This document shows, in pieces, positions 45,277 through 57,434 of a DNA stretch of 64,000 bases. Source of the stretch: Acanthococcus lagerstroemiae (taxonomy: Eukaryota; Arthropoda; Insecta; Hemiptera; Eriococcidae); NCBI GenBank assembly GCA_031841125.1, contig CM063107.1, positions 45,459,497-45,523,496 of the forward strand. Reading direction: 5' to 3'. Numbering within the stretch: position 1 is the stretch's first letter; every line of letters begins with the position of its first letter. The notes under the pieces were generated by a model that had not been told where the DNA came from, did not search any database, and saw nothing but the letters and a program-made list of their open reading frames with translations. A program made the position numbers and the translations under genes.

Positions 45277-45476
45277 CAGGGCCGTCCCATAGGGTAATAC
45301 AGGTGAGGCAGCCGCTTCAGCCTCGCACAAGTAAAGATGTTACGCTTCATGGTAAATTCCAAAGTATTGAAATCTTGAAACATACATTTTGTTGCTGTTA
45401 AAACGACAAAAGTATCTATAAAAGGTTTCGGAAATATTTTTCGCTTCAGCGCTCGCAAAACGGCGGGACGATCCTG
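45277..45476. mobile_element. Possible hAT-type MITE (200 bp)
   Basis: Left CAGGGCCGTCCC and reverse-complemented right CAGGATCGTCCC match at 10 of 12 positions. The flanking 8-mers CTGCAGCC and CCTCAGCT agree at 5 of 8, so the target duplication is doubtful. The interior has GCTTCAGCCTCGC near the left and CGCTTCAGCGCTCGC near the right. There is no coding capacity. Confidence 0.5.
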
Positions 45477-46254
45477 CCTCAGCTGCCTAATTAGTCATGC
45501 TCGCTTCACTTATTATCTTGAGCATTGAGGAAACTACGTTAGTTTATTCTCTTTACCACATTTTCTTCAGCCACCTAATTAGTCAAGCTCACTTCAGTAA
45601 CCCTAAGCATTGAAAACCAAGTTAATTACTCCCTTTACCACATTTCAAGTACAACCAACAATGTAGTCACAGAAAGAACCACGAGGGCCATGTCTCATGT
45701 CAGCGATGCGACAAACGTTAGTACTTTACACATCAGTGATGGCAATATTACCATTTCTTCCAGAGGTGCAGTGAGGAATCACTCCCCCACCCCCTATAAG
45801 CATCAGCATATAATGTTACTCTCTGGAATGTACAATACAGGAACACGAATCAGAGCTTCTTAAATTTGGCAAAATGGAACGATACTCAATCAGCAATTAT
45901 CACACACTCAATTTACACCTTTTAAAAAAGAAAAAACTGCCTCATCCCCCGAAAAGAGAAAAAGAAAAAAGGTTTAGTCCTCAAGAAATTGTCCTCAACT
46001 CTTGGTTTCTTTTTGCTTTCACTGGTCGAGAAGCACCATTTCAATACTTCTCACCCTTCAATCCTCTCATCAACGATAAACCAACGAAATTTAATTGTAA
46101 ACGTCTTCCTGTTTATGCCATTGGCAACTACAATAAATCCGGAAGACGAAGGTTGCAACAATGATGACCATGCAACACTAAGAACTAGAAATCAGCAGGA
46201 ATGAACATAATGTTTGAATTCAGTAGAATATTGCTTTACATGCGAATTGGAAAA
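45477..46254. other. No gene recognised
   Basis: Two direct-repeat-like words, CACCTAATTAGTCAAGCTC and TGCCTAATTAGTCATGCTC (about 45485 and 45573), occur about 90 bp apart, each followed by a GCTTCACTT/ACTTCAGTA word. The overlapping frames at 45874-46204 show no recognisable domain. Confidence 0.4.
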
Positions 46255-47400
46255 GAGAGTGGGAAAGAGAGATACACGGAGGGGGAGAGAAAGGAGAGAG
46301 GAGTGAGGATACAGACGAGCAAGAGATGGAGGAAGAGAGCGACATGTGGGTTCTCTTCAAAGGCATACTAATAACGCAAATAGTAATTTTCATCTCAGTA
46401 GGGAACCTACTCGACTCGACAAATACAGTTACTTTCACTTGCTTACCAATTTCCCCATGTTACGGTAAACTATTTCGATACAGACCTCAAGCATCACATA
46501 TGGATGAGAGGAGGAGAATATGAAAAGAGTTCTCTACAAAAGTACAAATTAAATAGAGTAATTTTTCCTTTGAAGAGAATCTACTAGAATTAACTAGAGG
46601 AAAGTTGCTTGAATTACTTCATCTGCTGGCTCAAGTAATGCTAGCGTAGCACCTTAATGCATACCTCAGGTTCACGCAATATACAGGTGAGATGGGGAGG
46701 GTATAAAAATGGAGAGAGCAATGCAAGGGTTCTTTGCACAGACTTACCACTGAAAAAAGTAATTTTCAACTCTCTCTGAAATCCACTAGAATCAACCGGA
46801 GAGTGCTGCTCGCATTTACCTCACCAGTTTCCCAAGTCATGCGGAACACTTGGATGCATACTTCGAGGCCATATATAGATGCGAAAGAGGGAGGAAATCA
46901 AGACACAGAGAGCGACGTAAGGGTTCTTTTCCGGATGCAGAGAATGCACAACTGACTGAAGAAAAATTGCTTGAAATTACTTCACCCGTTTTAGTCAAGT
47001 TATGCATCTCGATGCATGTTTCATGGTCACGTTATACAGGCGTGGGATGAGAAGGACATCACGAAAGGGTTCTTTTCAAAGACATAGCACTGAAAAAAAG
47101 TAATTATCTGCAGATACAACTATAATTAACTAATTTTGCTTGCATTTGCTTCACATATTTCACGAAGTTGTTAATCCGTCTTCGTGCATACCTCGAAGTC
47201 ACCTACGGGTGATAGAAAAAGAAGATGGAGAAAGCGACATGAGGTTTCTCTTCACAGAGGGTAAGAAGACAGAAAGACCGACATAGACGTTCTCTTCACA
47301 ACATATCATTTGAAAGAGTAATTTTCACCGCTACAAGGTATCTACTAGAATCAACAAGAGAATGTAGTTCACTGAATTTCTTTAGTTATGCCAGATCATT
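46255..47400. repeat. Degenerate satellite-like tandem array, ~145-200-bp units, about six copies
   Basis: Each unit contains a purine-rich GATGGAGGAAGAGAGCGACA-like start, then GGTTCTCTTCAAAG, GTAATTTTCA, ATCTACTAGAATCAACTAGA, TTGCTTGAATTACTTCA, AAGTTATGC and GATGCATACCTCGAGGTCAC-like blocks in the same order. The GGTTCTY landmark falls near 46349, 46528, 46729, 46922, 47068 and 47243, so spacing is about 146-201 bp. Units have diverged by many substitutions and indels. Open frames across the array are by-products. Confidence 0.8.
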
Positions 47401-50215
47401 TTAAGGCTCAGTCACACATGACAAGCTAGTTTAAACCACTTCAAATTTCAGACAAAATAATACCTTTTCTCCTCAATCCTTCATCTTGAATGAAAATGCT
47501 CGACTTGATTGGACTTCATAATTAGCTCATCAGCAGACATCCAGCTCACATTTAGTTTACAAGTAGAAAACAATCCTGAATCGGTATTCGGAGTTCACAA
47601 TCACAATACGTTTCCCCCACTGTCTACAAAGTCGATACGTTTTCAACATTGTCTACAAAGTCCCCGAGTTGCACTTACAATCGATCCATTCTTATTGAGA
47701 GTTGTTCAAATCAGATAGTTCAATGCCAGCCAAAACAAACATTCTTAATTACTCACTTCAAATATAAAATTCTTATGCAGGTTGATTCGAGTTCACGCGG
47801 CAGCATGATTCATCCTGTCTTATAATTATTAGTACTACTGCAGGTATGATCATCCACATTCCGCATGCATACGTTAGAAAGTTGAACTGGTATAAGCAAC
47901 ATCAATCAAGAAGGAAAAATTTGGCAGTTACAAACTAGCTAACAACGATCTATTTGCATTTTTACCGCATACAATGATTGCAACTGCTGTTGCTATAAAA
48001 AGTAATTTCTCTGCGAGTACACGATTACTGGACATGAAGCACTACATGGTTTCAGGAAATTAGAAGCCCAATTAATTACTATTCGGCACAAACGAATATT
48101 CAGCTTGTACGAAATCATATTAGTAATTCAAATCGACGTAACTGGTAATAAGTAGCTCATTTTTCTACAGAATTGTATAGAGGCCCGTATAATAAAAACT
48201 TTCTTCAAGGTTGAAAGATTCCCAGCAAACAATCAGATGGTGAGGGGAGTCGATCAATCAAAACTATTTTTCCTCGAATGGTACGTACCTCTCGAACGAT
48301 CTTCACAAGTTGATGATACGGGCCGTGGGACATTATTGATACCTCAGGGAGTAAGTGCACGTTCATTTCCAAATCGCTGTTAAATATTATGATACTCATC
48401 TAGTCACATTTCTATGGTGGGTAACACAAGAACTATCTCTTAGACAAAAGCGGTATACTTCCTCGGCAACTCTTAGGGGAAATAATCACATTTGTCCAGA
48501 AGATAGTTTCAGTGTTAGCCTCTCTGAAGGCATGAATATATCACCATTTGAATAATCTGAAGTGGGCGTATATTTGAAAACTTACGCGTGGTTGCTGATT
48601 CATAGCTAAGGGCTCGGTCATGGCGGTCTATGAGAATAAAGTGCAAAATCGACAATCGCACACAATATACGCAGTGAAGAGGGTCAAGGAAGAGTTTTTC
48701 CAAGTCTTCTTGGTGTCTAGGACAGTCCCACCGGGTCTTTTCAATTCTTCTGGACATTTCTCGACTCTCGGAGAGTACTTATTCAAGTCAGTGAACAATA
48801 ATCACCATTCTTCTCAATGGCTTTGAATAGCATATTGATTATTCCTCATACGGAAACCTACTCTTTCTTCAAACTTAAGTTTCATACGATTCCGTTCCGA
48901 ACTCTACCCGTAAGACTCCAAACATAACTACTTCAATCGAGGAATAATTTGTTACACACAACGATAACGCTGAAAGCTTCCCACTGGAAAGGAGAATAGG
49001 AGGTCGTTTCCAAATTCCATCACCACAGTTCAGCGTGACTGATGACCAATGACCACTCTACAATATTCACTTCAAGCAAGCTTTTGACTATTTTAAAAGT
49101 ACTGGAACATCTGCACACTAACAAAAACTAAAAAGAAACTTCATTGAAGGAAGTTTATGAAATTTACTAATAGGTACGTATAAATCTAGGAAATTCGATC
49201 AAAAAGCGGACGAAGTCCTTACTTTCATTCAAATTCGCCGGGACTACACCATTTACTCCATGGGACGAGTAGTGCCCTAACCTCCTTTGTTGGTCTTTAT
49301 GCTTCAATCTAAACAATATAAAACATCTTGAACGCGGCACACATACACAGACTTAATTGTCAATGACAAATAAAAATAGATCTTTAAATGTAGCGATCAA
49401 CAGCAACTTGAAGCTCTTCTGGAGATTCTACTTTCTGCATTATAGCGGGGCTTTTTCAATATTTCAATATTTCAAGAGTTCCAATCTCATTACCTCGCAG
49501 CGGAACAGGTACGGTGTAGAGAAGTGCAGGAACCTTTGTACATCGAAACATCCAAAACAAACTTCTGCTTCAACAAACTCGAAGGAACAATTGGAATCGA
49601 AAACCAGTCTTCAGGTCTTTCAATACTCATCGAATATACCATTTTCACTTGGATACTGGTACATTCATTCCTTACAGACGTTCACACCCACCCATTTATT
49701 TCGAACCGCGCAAGGACTGTAGTTACGAGCCCGTTTTATTTCAACAAATATTGTCAATCGAAACGTCAACAAACCGTAAATTTTACGTAAGAGACATAAC
49801 AAACTATTCAACATGTGGGCACTGTGGCTTAATAAACGTCATCGAAGAAGTAAATGGACCTTGGGCATGATAAAACATCGCCGATATCTTCATTAGAGCT
49901 CACGAACAAATCAATTCGAGAATATCTCATTCGAGTACACAGTTTCCTTGTATATTTACTCATTATATAGCAAGTACAACCACTTCGAGAGGTGAAAAAA
50001 GTTCTATTGCAATTTACGAACGTTTCGAAGCACGAGGACGAGGGCAAGAATGCGAAAATCAGTGGGGCCGTTGGCGTGGAAAACTCGAGGTCTTCATCGA
50101 GAACGGTGTGACATATAATTCACAGCAGAACATGGAATAACGAGTATTAGTTACAGATTTGTGCTAAATAATCAAAGTCTATAACATGTGCAAGCTGAGG
50201 GACTGCAAGTACGTT
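47401..50215. other. No gene recognised
   Basis: No domain is recognised. The frames at 49357-49722 (121 codons) and 49649-49870 overlap in different frames and show no known motif. GTCTACAAAGTC words recur near 47620 and 47650. Confidence 0.4.
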
Positions 50216-50289
50216 TACTTACATAGTCTGTTCCAAATGAGATGATCAATGCTATAGGATTAATTTGAAGGCCTGGGCGCGATATTTGA

Positions 50290-50531
50290 CAATTGAAGAC
50301 CAAAATCCAAAAACCACCCATGTCATTTCTGAAATTTCGACTTTGTCGTCAAACAGTAACGTAATTTGCTGCTGTTCTGCTGGATGAGAGCAGTGGATGA
50401 ATAAACAGATGTTGCCTAAATACTCTGTGCACGGAAGTGTTAGGAGTGTAGTTGCTGATACAGCGTTATCTGACGGCTAAGTCGAAATTTCAAAAATGAC
50501 ATGGGTGGTTTTGTATTTTGGTCTTCAATTG
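50290..50531. mobile_element. MITE with long ~60-bp TIR (242 bp)
   Basis: The left arm begins CAATTGAAGACCAAAAT and continues CCACCCATGTCATTT and GAAATTTCGACTT. The right arm is its inverse: AAGTCGAAATTTC, AAATGACATGGGTGG and ATTTTGGTCTTCAATTG. About 55 of 60 positions pair. The flanking 9-mers ATATTTGAC and GTATTTCTC agree at 6 positions, so the duplication is uncertain. It is inserted in the tandem array. Confidence 0.82.
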
Positions 50532-51017
50532 GTATTTCTCACTTTGAGGGCTTCAGCACGGGGGTAACGCATTCAGCAACAAGTATTTGGCTTTGAGAAA
50601 TAACTCAGATACTTGATTGTTAGTATTTTCTCAATTTGAGGGCAAGAACAATGAAACGACGGACAAGAATCACACACAGATTTCAAGTAGGACCTAGACA
50701 CCTGACAGCTGATGTGTTCTAAATTGACGAAACACGCATATGATTTCAAGAAGTGACTCGACACTTGATTAATGATACTCGTACTTTCCTAGTTTGAGGG
50801 TTAAGGCAGTGAAGTACTCACGCGCGCCGTTTGAGAGCTTTTACACTGCACTACAACATTCATATGAGTTGTAAGAAAGTTTGGTATCAAGACGTGACTT
50901 TGATACTGACATTGTTGACATTCCAGTTTGAGAGCTGGGGCAATGAGGCAAACACACATAACAAGCTGACATGGATTTCAATTTTGAAGAAAACTTAAGT
51001 GACTTCAGTCAAAGCTT

Positions 51018-51330
51018 ATGGTCGGACTACTAACTGGTCATGGGGCCACAAAACACATGTGGTATAAAATGAGAGCGGTGAAAAGCGGCTCCTGTAGGTA
51101 CTGTGGAGACGAGGAAAACCCTCGATCCATTCATACGTCAATTCAGAAATAGTCGGGACAAGACGCGAAGCACTGGGACTAAAGCATCCAACACCCAGTG
51201 AAAGCAAAGGGATAGAACTCAGTAAAATTTTCACTTTGGCCATAAAAGTGAGGCCACTGAGCTGAACCTTAACACCAACTTGAGAAATAATTCAATGGAC
51301 AACAAAGTCTGAACACTCGCTCACACAAAT
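51018..51330 (+). pseudogene. I/LOA-type LINE 3' fragment, copy 1
   Basis: It is the same sequence family as 54720-55059: ATGGTCGGACTACTAACTGG, CGGCTCCTGTAGGTACTGTG, CGGGACAAGACG and GAGGCCACTGAGCTGA. It encodes the CxxC zinc-binding tail that follows RNase H in I-type LINEs. Frameshifts are present. The flanking words TTAAGTGACTTCAGTCA (left, near 50996) and ATAAGTGACTCAAATCA (right, near 51338) look like an imperfect ~17-bp target duplication. The 3' end is AATGTAATGTAAAT. Confidence 0.75.
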
Positions 51331-51400
51331 GTAATGTAAATAAGTGACTCAAATCAGTATTTTCTCAGTATAGTGACTGTAGTAACGGACACTGACACCA

Positions 51401-52763
51401 TACATATAAAAATCATATTCATCAGCAAATTAAGCATTTGGTTTTCAAAAATGACCGTAGATACTCGACAACTGGTAATTTCCCAATGGGATGGCTACAG
51501 CAGTGCAATAAAATATAAGAATTATCATTTCGAAAAGAAAGGCTGTAAGCTGAAATCGCATTTTGAGAAAAACACATCTAAAGTTATCAAAACGAAATGT
51601 TGCATCAAATACATACCAGCTTTGAAAATGAAATAAATGATTAGGGAACTGTTCATGTTCGAAAAAATGTTAGAAATGGGAAAAATTAAGTTTGTGAAAG
51701 GGTAAAGGTTGATACGTCCATTCCAAGGGGTCACGGTCACCAAGTTTGATTTTGAGAGCCTTTACCACATCTGACTCCCAAGGAGTCAACAAAGGATCTT
51801 TCAACCTAATACGTCATCTTCTTCGAGGAAATCCCATTTATAGATTTTCAAGCGTACCGAACCCAATTTTGAGTGAATTTTGTATCTGACCTATCGAGAA
51901 TCAGTTGAGACACGTTGAGGGATTCAGAAACACAGAATCGATTGATCCCAAGATTGTAAAAATTAGCTGCTTTACGAGTGAAGATTTCTCCGAAACATCA
52001 TCTCAGATGACTAGTGTTGTTGAATTTCGTGAAATTTACTTTCTCGAAATTTTAATTCAAATATTTCGTAAAGAATTTCAAAATAAATTTCAAAGGTGAA
52101 ATTTATTTGCCAATTACGGGCAATTAATCAGCAATTAAAGTTGAGCAATTTTATAAACTGGCTTTGCTTACATTCGTGTCAGTTATTATCACTATAAAAA
52201 TGATAAATTTCAAAATTTTATCTTGAAATTTATCCTCATGAAATATTTTACGATAATTTCTTTTCATGAAATATTTCAGTAGAAATTTTTCATTTTCACT
52301 ACACTCTACTGGTGACCTGAAAAATACGTGGGATGTTGGGATGTTCACTCGCATTTACTACCAGTAACTTGAAAGCAGGGGGAGGGGACTTTAACAAAGA
52401 GCACAGTTAGATCCCAGTTCATTATCTCACATCATAGCGACGTGTTTGTTTTCACCTTTCAAGTGGCATGTGTGTAAAAATGACAATATTGGGCTGCTCA
52501 AAATTTGCCATGTGTGTCTTTTGACAAGTTCACGAAAAAACTCGAAAATGAAATTATGTATGGAAGACAGTAGATCCATTTTACACGGGGGAGAGCTTAG
52601 TTTACAAAAACCAGCACTATGGGGCAGAAAATAGTTATTTCATCATGTTTGTTGAGTCAATACACAATTTGAGTAGAATAAAATTTAGAATGCTTCTACT
52701 AGCCGATTTATAATCGCCTTCAGATTACTGGGACAATTCTCCATGGAAAAATTATAAACGTAA
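51401..52763. other. No gene recognised
   Basis: AT-rich sequence. Runs of AAATTTC/GAAATTT words at 51960-52290 form diffuse inverted pairs. No domain, RNA gene or bounded repeat is recognised. Confidence 0.4.
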
Positions 52764-52954
52764 GTCACAGGCATAGGTGCATCCAGAAGGGGGTACCCTC
52801 TTCGAATTCAATTTTTAAATTTAAAAGTACAAAATAACCCGCCACTAGATAGTTTTTATTTAATATTAGTATTATTATTCATTTCCTCCAAGACGGGAGG
52901 CAGCCACTGTGGGGGGGGGGAGAGACTGTAATACCTACACGCCTGTTTTCAAGG

Positions 52955-55715
52955 AAGAACGGAAAGAAAAATGCGAAAAGGTCTGAATATATTATAATTG
53001 CAAGGGGATGGTAGGGCAAGACAGGATATACGAATTTGAAAAGGAAATAGAAAAAATAAAATGGGAAACAATAGGATTAGGGAAAGTACGAAAATGGGGA
53101 GACAAACTAACACAAAGGAAGAACGGAAATTTCACGTATTATGAGGAGACAAGAGGGTTCAGGAGAGTGGGATTTTATATTTGAGAACCAATAATGAGAA
53201 AAATCAAAAAAATTGGAGAAGTCTCTGAACGGATTCGCTATCTCATACTCTCAGTGAAAGAAAAAGTCAAAGCACTGATAGTTCAAATATATGCCTCAAC
53301 AATAGAGGCTAAGGAAGGGGAAGGGGTGGGGTTCTATGCAAAGCTGGAAGAGCTTTTGGAACAAAACAATGAACATTATACTATGATAATGGGCGACTGG
53401 AATGCGAAAATTGGCGGAAACGAGGGAGGGTCGGGAATCTTGGGTACATAAATATTGCTTAGGAATCAAAAACAAAAATGGAGAAAGATTAACAGAATTT
53501 GCATCCCAGCAAAATCTCAAAGTAGCAAATACTTTTTACAAAAAAAGACAAACCAGAAAATTCCCGTGGATAACCCCAATCGGAAAAACCAGAAACGAAA
53601 TAGACCATATTTCAACAAATGACATGAAGATAATACAAGACGTTTCCACACTAACTAATTACAACTTTTCGTCAGATCATAGAATATCATGAGCAAAGAT
53701 AATATGGGGAAGGAGGATTAAAATAAAACAATTATAAGAAAAAAGAGAAGTTTGCAATAAAAATTATCCCAGTGCATAGGTACAACAAACGTAGGGAAAA
53801 GGTCAAAGAAATTATTGAAAGTAGACAAAAAAATGGAAACTCAGCGCCACAAAAGTATAATATCATAGAAGAAACAATTAAAGAAGGTAACAACGAATAT
53901 GGGGTGGTTAGAGAAGAAGAAATAGCGGATGATACACTAACAGAAAACATCAAAAAGATAATCGAAAAAATGGAGCAACTGCAAAAGAAAAAACTTTTGG
54001 CACCAACGAAGAAAATAAAATTGACAGAATTGAAGAAATCAACCAGACAACAAATTCATAATGACATAAGAACATTTGATGCAGCGAAAGTGGAAAGCCG
54101 TTTGAGAGACAATGGATCTATAAAAATGGCAGCAAAAGAATTGAGCAAAGGGAGAAAGTAGATATTGAAGGTAGAAAACAAACTAGGGGAGGAAATTAGG
54201 GATAGGGAGCAAATTGTGGAAGCAGCTACCTGTACGACAAAGAAAACATAAAACAGAAAAAGAAAGAAGGGGGTACGAACACACGAAGAAGATCTACCCA
54301 AAATATTAAAAAGTAAAGTTGAACACGCCCTTGAAGAAACTAAAAAGTAATGAAGCTCCAGGCTGTTACATCAAACTACATCCCTGGTGATGGCGGAGTG
54401 TGTTAACAAATTATACACCCTTGCTCAGGAGAACCGTGTCACCATACTATGGATACCGGGACACTGCGGCATAAAAGGGAACATGATCGCTGGCAAGCTA
54501 GCGACGGAGGGCATATAAAACGGAACTGGCAACACCTAGTCCGTGTCCTCCTGTAGCATACAGCGTCATAAAATCCACAGCAAAGGCTTGGATAAGTTAG
54601 CAGATGGAAATACACTGGCGGTTGGCCAATGGCATGAAAGTCAGCAAAACACTGATAGGGGACGCCCCAGTAAGTATGCCAAGTTCCTATTAGGGCTTGA
54701 CAGGAAACATGCAAGACTCATGGTCGGACTACTAACTGGTCATGGGGCCACAAAACACATGTGGTATAAAATAGGAGTGTTAAAAAGCGGCTCCTGTAGG
54801 TACTGTGGAGAAAAGGAAGAAACCTCGATCCAGATCATATGTCAATGCCCAGCAACAGTCGGGACAAGACGTAAAGCATTGGGATCTGAGTATCCAGCAC
54901 TCAGTGAAGTCAAAAGGTTAGAACTTAATAAAATTCTCACTTTAGCTATCAACGTGAGGCTACTGAGCTGATCCGTAACAGAAACTTGAGGAATAGTGCA
55001 ATGGACTGCAAAGTCTGAGCACTCGGCGCATACAGCGACACCTCACACACATATGAATGAATGAAGCTCCAGGCCCCGACAAAATTAGCAATGATTTGGA
55101 ACAAACAATTCCATTTCAAAATAGGAACAAACAGAAATATCCAACAGAATAAAGGCAGGGTGGAAAAATTATTGGGCCAAAAGAGAATTCTACAAAGGAA
55201 AAATAGTAAAGAAACTGAATTTCAAAATCTGGGAGAGTTGTACCTTACCATCACCAACATACGGATGTCAGACATGGGCGGCAACAAAAGCCAGTGTGGA
55301 AAAAATTCAATCCACTCAAAGAGCAATGGAAACAAGTATCTTAGGAATCAAAAAGCTGAACAAAATCAAAAACAAGGAAACTAGGGAAAAATCAAGACTA
55401 AAAGACATGACGATAAAAATGTTAAAAGCAAAATATGCGGAACATGTAACTAGGTAAGAGGACAGATGGGGGGAGGAAAGTTTTGAACTAGATACCAAAA
55501 GAACGGAAGCTCAACAGGGAAAGACCACAAACAAGATAGTTCAGGAGTGAAGACCAACTTGGAAAAAGAGGAGCACGAAAGAGGAAAAGATAGAAGGGAT
55601 GTGTAACGCCACTTACCCAGAAATGGACCAATACTGGAGGAATAGATCCCAACAAGAGTTAAATATAAGAGATTTTACTAACTAATATGGTGTAAAATAA
55701 AAATATATTATTATT
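52955..55715 (+). pseudogene. RTE-type LINE, endonuclease plus deleted RT, interrupted
   Basis: It runs from an AP-endonuclease start (YEFEKEIEKIKWETIGLGKV, about 53030) through VQIYAST (53283), IMGDWNAKIGG (about 53386), EIDHIS (about 53600) and SSDHRIS (about 53672). These match the endonuclease order, including the GDxNAKIG and SDH blocks. A charged linker follows (53772-54161), then SNEAPGPDKI, where RT begins. That motif is split by the insertion at 54364-55059. Afterwards only the C-terminal TYGCQTWAATKASVEKIQST region (about 55262-55330) remains, so the RT palm is deleted. The 3' end is TATATTATTATTAGTG near 55712. It is related in type to 2870-3985. Confidence 0.85.
54364..55059 (+). 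mobile_element. I/LOA-type LINE 3' fragment, copy 2 (696 bp), with 15-bp TSD
   Basis: AATGAAGCTCCAGGC lies at 54349-54363 and 55060-55074, an exact 15-bp target duplication inside the RT of the surrounding RTE. The frame starts in RNase H (LAQENRVTILWIPGHCGIKG at 54421-54480). After a stop, 54543-54971 encodes GLLTGHGATKHMWYKIGVLK and then CRYCGEKEETSIQIICQCPA, the zinc-binding tail after RNase H. It is 5'-truncated. It ends in ATATGAATGA, a short ATGA-type tail. RNase H places it in the I/LOA/R1-like LINEs. Confidence 0.88.
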
Positions 55716-55789
55716 AGTGTTTTTCCTTCAACCCCCCCCCCCTCACTCCTCGAGAAAATCCTGGATCCGCCCCCGGTCACAGGTGAAAA

Positions 55790-57420
55790 TGAAACAATTG
55801 TCTGCAACAGTCTTCACTTCAGGTGTGTTAAATGATACGTTGAGAACTTGGTGTCATTTTAACACTCTGCCAGCCATTTAAAATATACCAGCCTGTGTTA
55901 TTTCAACATACAAGCTCCGAGGGTGTCATTTCGATACATAAGCAAGGAATGGAATAAAAGTACATAAGATTTCCTGTCGATTCCCTGAGATATACAATAG
56001 TCGAATACAAAAAAACAGTTCATTTTCACTCTCCTTATGAAAGAACGTGACAAGGTGGCTTATACAAGAACGAGGAAGCGAAAGACTCAATTTTACAGAC
56101 TGAAAAATTTAAATTAGCTACCTGATGCACATGTCTGACGGGGAAAAAAAAAACTTGAAATTTTTCTACCTGTTGACCTGATTTTACAAACTGAAGATCG
56201 ATTTTGCTAAATTTTCCAACTCTGGAAAGTTGTTGGGGGAGAGGAGGGAAAACTCCCCCCTCCCCTAATACTTTCTGGACGGATGTGGTGGTTGAATATG
56301 AATATGTACTTTTTGGTGGGATGTGTGGTCAACACAAAAGCTTGTGCGTCATTTTGACATACAGAATCTTTCAAAATAAATATTATAATTTCAACACAGA
56401 AGCCCGTGTGGTATTTCAACACAGAAGCCAAAACTGGAGTATCTGGATTTCCTGTGGGCGCGGTATCAAGTCTTTTTTAGTTACGTTTGTTTGGATTTCC
56501 TGAATTTAAAATGACTTTTTTTGAACATGTTTGTATTAGGTAACTTGAGCCAATTTTGGTTAAATTTGCTCATCTGAGATCAATTCTGTTCTTTTAGATC
56601 GTTTTTGTAGTAGCTGTTGGCCAATTTCGATCAGCTTTGATCGTTCAACATCAGATTTGGTTAGTTTTAAAAGATTTTGGTTGTTTGAGATCAACTGACT
56701 CGGTTATTATCATTTTTGCCATTTTTCGAATGAATGCAAGTGTTTTTAAGCAGGTTTAGTGAGACCTAGTCGATGATCACTTCTGGTCGGAGAAATGTAT
56801 TTTTACGAATTATATCATTTTTCTACGATGCAATCATAAGAGTATAAATTGAAATTTCAGAAGAAAAGAGTGAGTACTCTATTTTCACTGTTCCAATAGA
56901 GTACAATACTCTTAAAAGAGTATGTCTGGCCAGCCTGATAAGTTTCTCTGCCTCTATTGGTCTTTTAGCTGCACAACCTGAAAAGCAGTATGGTTTGTAA
57001 TTTAGAAGCCACTTGGTGCAAGTGATAGTACTTGCTTGTGCTTTCTACAAACACCTAAAAGATTCACAGCCAGTTTCTATTTAGTCTTGAAAGGAGAGCC
57101 AAATTTCATTTCTATATTCAAGTACAGTTGCCGGTGCCATTCTAATATGCGCTTTACCCATGTCATGTGATCTACCTATGTATGTGTACGTTCTACCAAC
57201 ATAATATTTCTTCTATAATATGCGCTCTACCGCTCTTGCAAGAAATGGCCACAAGCTGCTTCCGAACTAACGACGTCAATGTGAAAATCTTTCAGTAACA
57301 TAATGGTCGACGTACAAATAAATACACAGCACGATCACAGTAGGCAAGTATACAACTGATGGGAGGTAGGTCCGAGTACTTATGTGTGCGAGACATTATC
57401 TGCGAGTTTCCATGCAAGGT
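55790..57420. repeat. Diffuse repeats of TGTYATTTYAACAYA; no gene
   Basis: Words such as GTGTCATTTTAACAC (55852), TGTGTTATTTCAACATACAA (55895), GTGTCATTTCGATACATAAG (55922), GTGCGTCATTTTGACATACA (56345) and TGTGGTATTTCAACACAGAA (56408) recur at irregular spacing. At 56530-56720 GAGATCAA, TTTGATCG and TTTTGGTTG words also recur. This looks like an old degraded tandem or dispersed repeat. No coding homology is recognised. Confidence 0.45.
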
Positions 57421-57434
57421 TATTCTCAAAGTTT

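Larger units (their letters stand above)
50235..51400. repeat. Second degenerate tandem array, split by a MITE and a LINE fragment
   Basis: The word TTTCTCAATTTGAGGGC with variants recurs at about 50262, 50543, 50635, 50793 and 50927. It is usually followed by an AAGGCAATGARGC-like word and by AAGTGACTYRAAAYYTGAT. A further fragment (GTATTTTCTCAGTATAGTGA) lies at 51359. Unit spacing is irregular (about 90-160 bp). The array is interrupted by the TIR element at 50290-50531 and the LINE fragment at 51018-51330. Confidence 0.6.
52772..55775. mobile_element. hAT-type element split by nested LINEs
   Basis: GTCACAGG lies at 52764-52771 and again at 55776-55783, an exact 8-bp duplication 3 kb apart. 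The left end CATAGGTGCATCCAGA resembles the reverse-complemented right end CGGGGGCGGATCCAGG (shared ATCCAG and CA/CG start). Only about 180 bp on the left and 60 bp on the right belong to this element. The rest is an RTE LINE with another LINE inside. No transposase is seen. Confidence 0.72.

Noticed and set aside
46260..47050. Short ORFs in the ~180-bp array as coding genes
   Set aside because: The frames shift from unit to unit; the order of DNA words, not the protein, is conserved.
49357..49870. Overlapping ORFs of 121, 88 and 73 codons
   Set aside because: Three frames are open at once, none with a known motif, which fits chance in AT-rich DNA.
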